Both the position numbers and the translations under genes were made by a program. The notes beneath the pieces are model-generated. The model worked only from the letters and a program-made list of their open reading frames with translations, made no database searches and was not told the DNA's origin. From NCBI GenBank assembly GCA_900552585.1, contig USAB01000083.1:1-8167 (forward strand): a DNA stretch of 8,167 nt, written 5' to 3'. Within the stretch, counting starts at the first letter, position 1. Each line of letters starts with the position of its first letter. Below are positions 5,424 through 8,167 of this stretch, one piece after another. The DNA comes from an uncultured Coriobacteriaceae bacterium. Lineage in GTDB: Bacteria > Actinomycetota > Coriobacteriia > Coriobacteriales > Eggerthellaceae.

Positions 5424-6533
5424 CTACGCGTCTTCCTGAGCGTCCGCACCGTCATCGTCGTCGTTGCGGCCCACCAGCGACTCCGCGAAGGCGTACGGGT
5501 CGAAATCCTGCAGATCCTCCAGGCCCTCGCCCACGCCGATCTTGTAGATGGGCAGGTCCAGCTCCGTGGAGATGGCCACGGCGATGCCGCCCTTCGCAGT
5601 GCCGTCCAGCTTCGTCACAATGAGGCCGTCCAAGTCCAGCGCCTTGTCGAATTCGCGGGCCTGCTGCATGCCGTTCTGACCCGTTGTGGCATCGATAACC
5701 AGCACGGTTGCCACCGGCATGTTGCTGCGCTTGCGCACCACATTCACCACCTTCTGCAGCTCGCGCATCAGGTCGTCGGACGTATGCAGGCGGCCAGCCG
5801 TATCGATGAGCACCTCGTCCGCACCCACAGCCTCCGCACGCTCGATGGTGTCGTAGCACACGCTTGCCGGATCGGAGCCGCGCTCGCGCTCCACAATCTC
5901 CACATTCGCCCGCTGCGCCCATACCTCCAGCTGCTCGATAGCGGCCGCACGGAACGTATCGGCGCTGCCCAGCAGCACATTATGGCCTTCCTGCGTGCCC
6001 TCGTACGCCAGCTTGCCCACCGTCGTGGTCTTGCCGGAGCCGTTGATGCCCACGAACAGCACCAACGACGGCAGGTTCTCGAAGACGTCCCGCTCTGCCG
6101 TGGGGAACGCTTCGGCAATCTGCCGGATCAGCAGATCGTTCACCGCGTCGCCATCCGGCAGCGCCTTGCGACGCGCCGCCTCACGCAGGTTGTCCACGAT
6201 GCCCAGCGACGTGCGCGCGCCGATGTCAGACATGATCAGGATCTCCTCCAAACCATCCCAGAACTCGTCGTCCAGCTTCGCGCCGCGATGCATCAGCACA
6301 TTCATACGCTCGCGGAACGTGCGGCGCGAGCTCTGCATGCCGATCTTCGTGCGCGCCGCGTTGTCGCCGGACTTGCGCGCCTTACGCTCGGCTTTCTCGG
6401 CCGCCTTCGCTTCCTTGCGTTCGGCCTTCGCCTCGGCCTTAAGTTCCTTCGCCTGGACCTTCGCCTCCTTGCGTTCAGCTTTGGCCTCGGCTTTCGCCTC
6501 CTTGCGCTCCTTGCGCTTCTCGCTTCCGAACAT
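5424..6533 (-). CDS. ftsY: Signal recognition particle receptor FtsY
   Basis: This 369-residue SRP-receptor GTPase docks ribosome–SRP complexes at the membrane for co-translational insertion of membrane proteins. Residues 1-55 are a charged A domain of Ala, Lys, Glu and Arg. It contains the exact 12-residue repeat KAEAKAERKEAK at 14-25 and 32-43. The helical N domain follows (~68-150), then the GTPase G domain. There, G1 is GINGSGKTT (162-170), DTFRAAA is at 192-198, the G3 block DTAGRLH is at 244-250, G4 is TKLDGTAKGG (307-316), and the closing GVGEGLEDLQDFDP runs 333-346. All nucleotide-binding motifs are intact. An acidic tail (NDDDDGADAQEDA, 357-369) extends past the usual family end. The ATG at 6533 is chosen because AAAGGA lies 5 nt upstream and MFGSEK is a plausible N-terminus. 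A longer in-frame start at 6635 would overlap smc and is rejected. The gene starts 52 nt after smc, a conserved order, and probably shares its transcript. Confidence 0.97.
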   Translation of the reverse strand: MFGSEKRKERKEAKAEAKAERKEAKVQAKELKAEAKAERKEAKAAEKAERKARKSGDNAARTKIGMQSSRRTFRERMNVLMHRGAKLDDEFWDGLEEILIMSDIGARTSLGIVDNLREAARRKALPDGDAVNDLLIRQIAEAFPTAERDVFENLPSLVLFVGINGSGKTTTVGKLAYEGTQEGHNVLLGSADTFRAAAIEQLEVWAQRANVEIVERERGSDPASVCYDTIERAEAVGADEVLIDTAGRLHTSDDLMRELQKVVNVVRKRSNMPVATVLVIDATTGQNGMQQAREFDKALDLDGLIVTKLDGTAKGGIAVAISTELDLPIYKIGVGEGLEDLQDFDPYAFAESLVGRNDDDDGADAQEDA

Positions 6534-6538
6534 GCCTG

Positions 6539-6544
6539 TCCTTT
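6539..6544 (-). promoter_or_regulatory. Ribosome binding site of ftsY
   Basis: AAAGGA on the - strand lies 5 nt before the ATG at 6533. It decides this start over the longer reading that would begin inside smc. Confidence 0.75.
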
Positions 6545-6559
6545 CCCTATCAGAACCGG

Positions 6560-6574
6560 GCGGCCCGCGGCCGC
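6560..6574 (-). other. Small GC hairpin in the smc–ftsY gap
   Basis: GCGGCC (6574-6569 on the - strand) and GGCCGC (6565-6560) pair perfectly around a 3-nt GCG loop. No T-run follows, so it should not terminate. It could be a pause or RNA-processing element that tunes ftsY relative to smc, or simply a chance palindrome in GC-rich DNA. Confidence 0.35.
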
Positions 6575-6585
6575 ACCGGAAAGCC

Positions 6586-8167
6586 CTAGCCCTTGCTAAC
6601 CCCCGCGCGCGCTCCGTCGGGCGTATCCTGCGCATCCTCCGATCGCATCGCCTGATCCAGACGCTGGCTCAACAGCCGCGTAACGCCGTCCGCCTGCATG
6701 GAAATGCCGTACAGCACGTCAGCCATCTCCATGGTACGCCTCTGATGCGTGATCATGATGAGCTGCGTGTCCTTGCGCATCTTCTGCCAGTACGCGCACA
6801 GGCGGCGCAGGTTCGTGTCGTCCAGCGCGGCCTCCACCTCGTCCAGAATATAGAATGGCGTGGCGCGCGTCTTGTACACGGCGAACAGCAGCGCCAGCGC
6901 CGTAAGCGATTTCTCGCCGCCGGACATCAGCGACAGCTTCGCGATGCGCTTGCCGCGCGGCTGCGCATGCACCTCGATGCCGGAATGCTCGGGATCCTGC
7001 TCGTTCACCAGCGAGAGCGCCGCCGATCCGCCCGGGAACAGCTCCGCGAAGATCTCCTGAAAGTTCTTGTTCACGGCGTGGTACGTATCGACGAAGTCGT
7101 CCTTCATGCGGTCGTCGATGACCTCCACAATCTTGCGTAGCGACTGGCGAGCCGCCAGCAGGTCCTCCGTCTGGCCCTTCAGGTAGTCGTAGCGCTCCTT
7201 CAGCTCCTCGTACTCCTGCGCGGCATCCGGATTGATGGTACCCATGTTCGCAATGCGGCGGCGGAGCTTGTCCACGCGAATCTGGGCCTGTTCTCGGTCA
7301 TCGATGCGGGGCAACTTCATAGCGCGATCCAGCGGCGTATTGCGGTCCTTCTCGATGGAATCCACGGCATGCTGCACCTGGACTTCCAGGCGCCCCTTCT
7401 CCACACGCACATCCGCCAGCTTCGCCGTGGCGTCGTCCATCTCGCCGTGCAGGCGGCTCGAGGTGCGCCGCGCCTCGTCGATGCGGGCGTGGATGCCCTC
7501 CGAAGCCGTCTTCGACTGCTCCATGCCGCGCTCCTGCGCGTCGATGCGGCCGGTGACGCTCTCGCGGATCAGCGACAACGCCCGGATGGCGGGATCGAGC
7601 GCCTGGGGCGACTGTTTGCGCGCCTGCGCGGCCCGGATGTGCGAGATGCGCTGCTCGAGCTGTGCGATATCCCGGTCGCGTGCCACCACCAGACGCTCGG
7701 AGTACGTACAGCGCTCTGCCAGCGTGCTGACCTCAAGGCGAAGCTTCGTGTACGCCTCCGACGCCGCTGCCGCCTCCGCGCGCACGGGCTCCAGCTTCTC
7801 GCGGCACTGCCCCAACGCGCTCTTCACGTGCGCCAGCTGCTCGATGGAACGCTGCAGCTCCGACTCAGCCCGCTCGCTTGCCGGCTTCATCTGCTCCAGA
7901 ACGGAGGCCACATCGCTGCGGCGGCGCTCCAGCGTCCGGCGTTCTTCCTCCAGGCCGTCCGCTTCCTTCTGTGCCTGGACAATCTGCGCGCGCAGCGATT
8001 CGTCGCGCCCGCGCGCCTGCGCCAACGCGGACGCCGCATCCGCGCCGTCCTTCTGCAGCGCACGCAGCGCCTCCTGCGCGTTCGATAGCTCATCCTGGGC
8101 CGTTGCCGCCGCCGCTTCCGCATCATCCGCCGCACGCAGCGCGTCGCTCAGCTGGCGATGGCGCTCC
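6586..8167 (-). CDS. smc: Chromosome partition/condensation ATPase SMC, C-terminal part (5' end beyond the right edge)
   Basis: The frame is open to the right edge and ends with TAG at 6586-6588, leaving 526 residues of the C-terminal half. The SMC dimer, with ScpA/ScpB, compacts and helps segregate the chromosome. From the edge to about nt 7260 lies an Ala/Glu/Arg/Gln/Leu-rich stretch, the descending coiled coil. The head-proximal block MGTINPDAAQEYEELKERYD (about nt 7245-7186) follows. The C-terminal ATPase head carries the ABC signature LSLMSGGEKSL (nt 6936-6904), Walker B with D-loop FYILDEVEAALDD (6855-6817) and ITHQRRTMEMADV (about 6753-6715) with the H-loop His. All ATPase motifs on this half are intact. 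The short tail ends in a poorly conserved acidic/Gly stretch. The N-terminal head with Walker A, and the hinge, lie outside the window. ftsY follows after 52 nt in the order familiar from many bacteria. Confidence 0.96.
   Translation of the reverse strand, partial: ERHRQLSDALRAADDAEAAAATAQDELSNAQEALRALQKDGADAASALAQARGRDESLRAQIVQAQKEADGLEEERRTLERRRSDVASVLEQMKPASERAESELQRSIEQLAHVKSALGQCREKLEPVRAEAAAASEAYTKLRLEVSTLAERCTYSERLVVARDRDIAQLEQRISHIRAAQARKQSPQALDPAIRALSLIRESVTGRIDAQERGMEQSKTASEGIHARIDEARRTSSRLHGEMDDATAKLADVRVEKGRLEVQVQHAVDSIEKDRNTPLDRAMKLPRIDDREQAQIRVDKLRRRIANMGTINPDAAQEYEELKERYDYLKGQTEDLLAARQSLRKIVEVIDDRMKDDFVDTYHAVNKNFQEIFAELFPGGSAALSLVNEQDPEHSGIEVHAQPRGKRIAKLSLMSGGEKSLTALALLFAVYKTRATPFYILDEVEAALDDTNLRRLCAYWQKMRKDTQLIMITHQRRTMEMADVLYGISMQADGVTRLLSQRLDQAMRSEDAQDTPDGARAGVSKG

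Noticed and set aside
4971..6599. 542-residue + strand open frame across the cupin and ftsY genes
   Set aside because: It spans the terminator and promoter between two real - strand genes, and its translation is low-complexity Arg/Leu/His-rich without motifs.
6534..6635. Longer start for ftsY inside the smc 3' end
   Set aside because: The added 34 residues are Arg-rich and resemble no FtsY N-terminus, while ATG 6533 has a good ribosome binding site.
5995..7140. 381-residue + strand open frame opposite ftsY and smc
   Set aside because: It is antisense to well-supported conserved genes. The Ser/Arg/Ala-rich composition is the mirror of their codons.
1..8167. A new defence, mobile or biosynthetic system
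   Set aside because: All six genes belong to recognised families in an ordinary chromosomal setting. There are no transposase, integrase, toxin-antitoxin or phage genes and no att-like direct repeats.

Overview
The window comes from a GC-rich bacterial chromosome and reads mostly as housekeeping sequence. The smc–ftsY pair, an AddA/UvrD-type nuclease domain, a YgiQ-family radical SAM enzyme and a secreted GH73 + NlpC/P60 wall hydrolase together suggest a high-GC, Gram-positive anaerobe. Actinomycetota of the class Coriobacteriia (Eggerthella/Gordonibacter-like) is my best guess. That placement is an inference from gene content and composition; a GC-rich Firmicute is not excluded.

Layout, left to right. 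The left part is on the + strand. It opens with the C-terminal end of a helicase-nuclease (open at the left edge, to 806). A Shine-Dalgarno then leads into a 699-residue YgiQ-family radical SAM protein (840-2939). A 219-bp AT-richer intergenic region follows, with a 21-bp imperfect palindrome abutting a TATGAT hexamer. Next is a secreted two-domain peptidoglycan hydrolase (3159-4790). It ends at a very strong hairpin terminator (4839-4900), itself bracketed by a perfect 14-bp inverted repeat.

The right part is on the - strand and converges on that terminator. Read in its own direction it holds the C-terminal part of SMC (open at the right edge, stop at 6586), then FtsY (6533-5424), a hairpin terminator, and a small single-domain cupin (5297-4968). 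The cupin has its own compact promoter, whose -35 hexamer lies inside the T-rich tail of the ftsY terminator.

Functionally there are three blocks that do not obviously cooperate: DNA end processing plus a radical SAM enzyme of unknown reaction; cell-wall cleavage; and chromosome organisation (SMC) with SRP-dependent membrane targeting (FtsY). smc next to ftsY is a widely conserved bacterial gene order. I found no mobile element, CRISPR array, tRNA or rRNA, and no convincing new multi-gene system. The most interesting signals are small: the operator-like palindrome before the hydrolase, the nested inverted repeats in the convergent intergenic region, the terminator/promoter overlap before the cupin gene, and an exact 12-residue repeat with an 18-residue period in the FtsY A domain.
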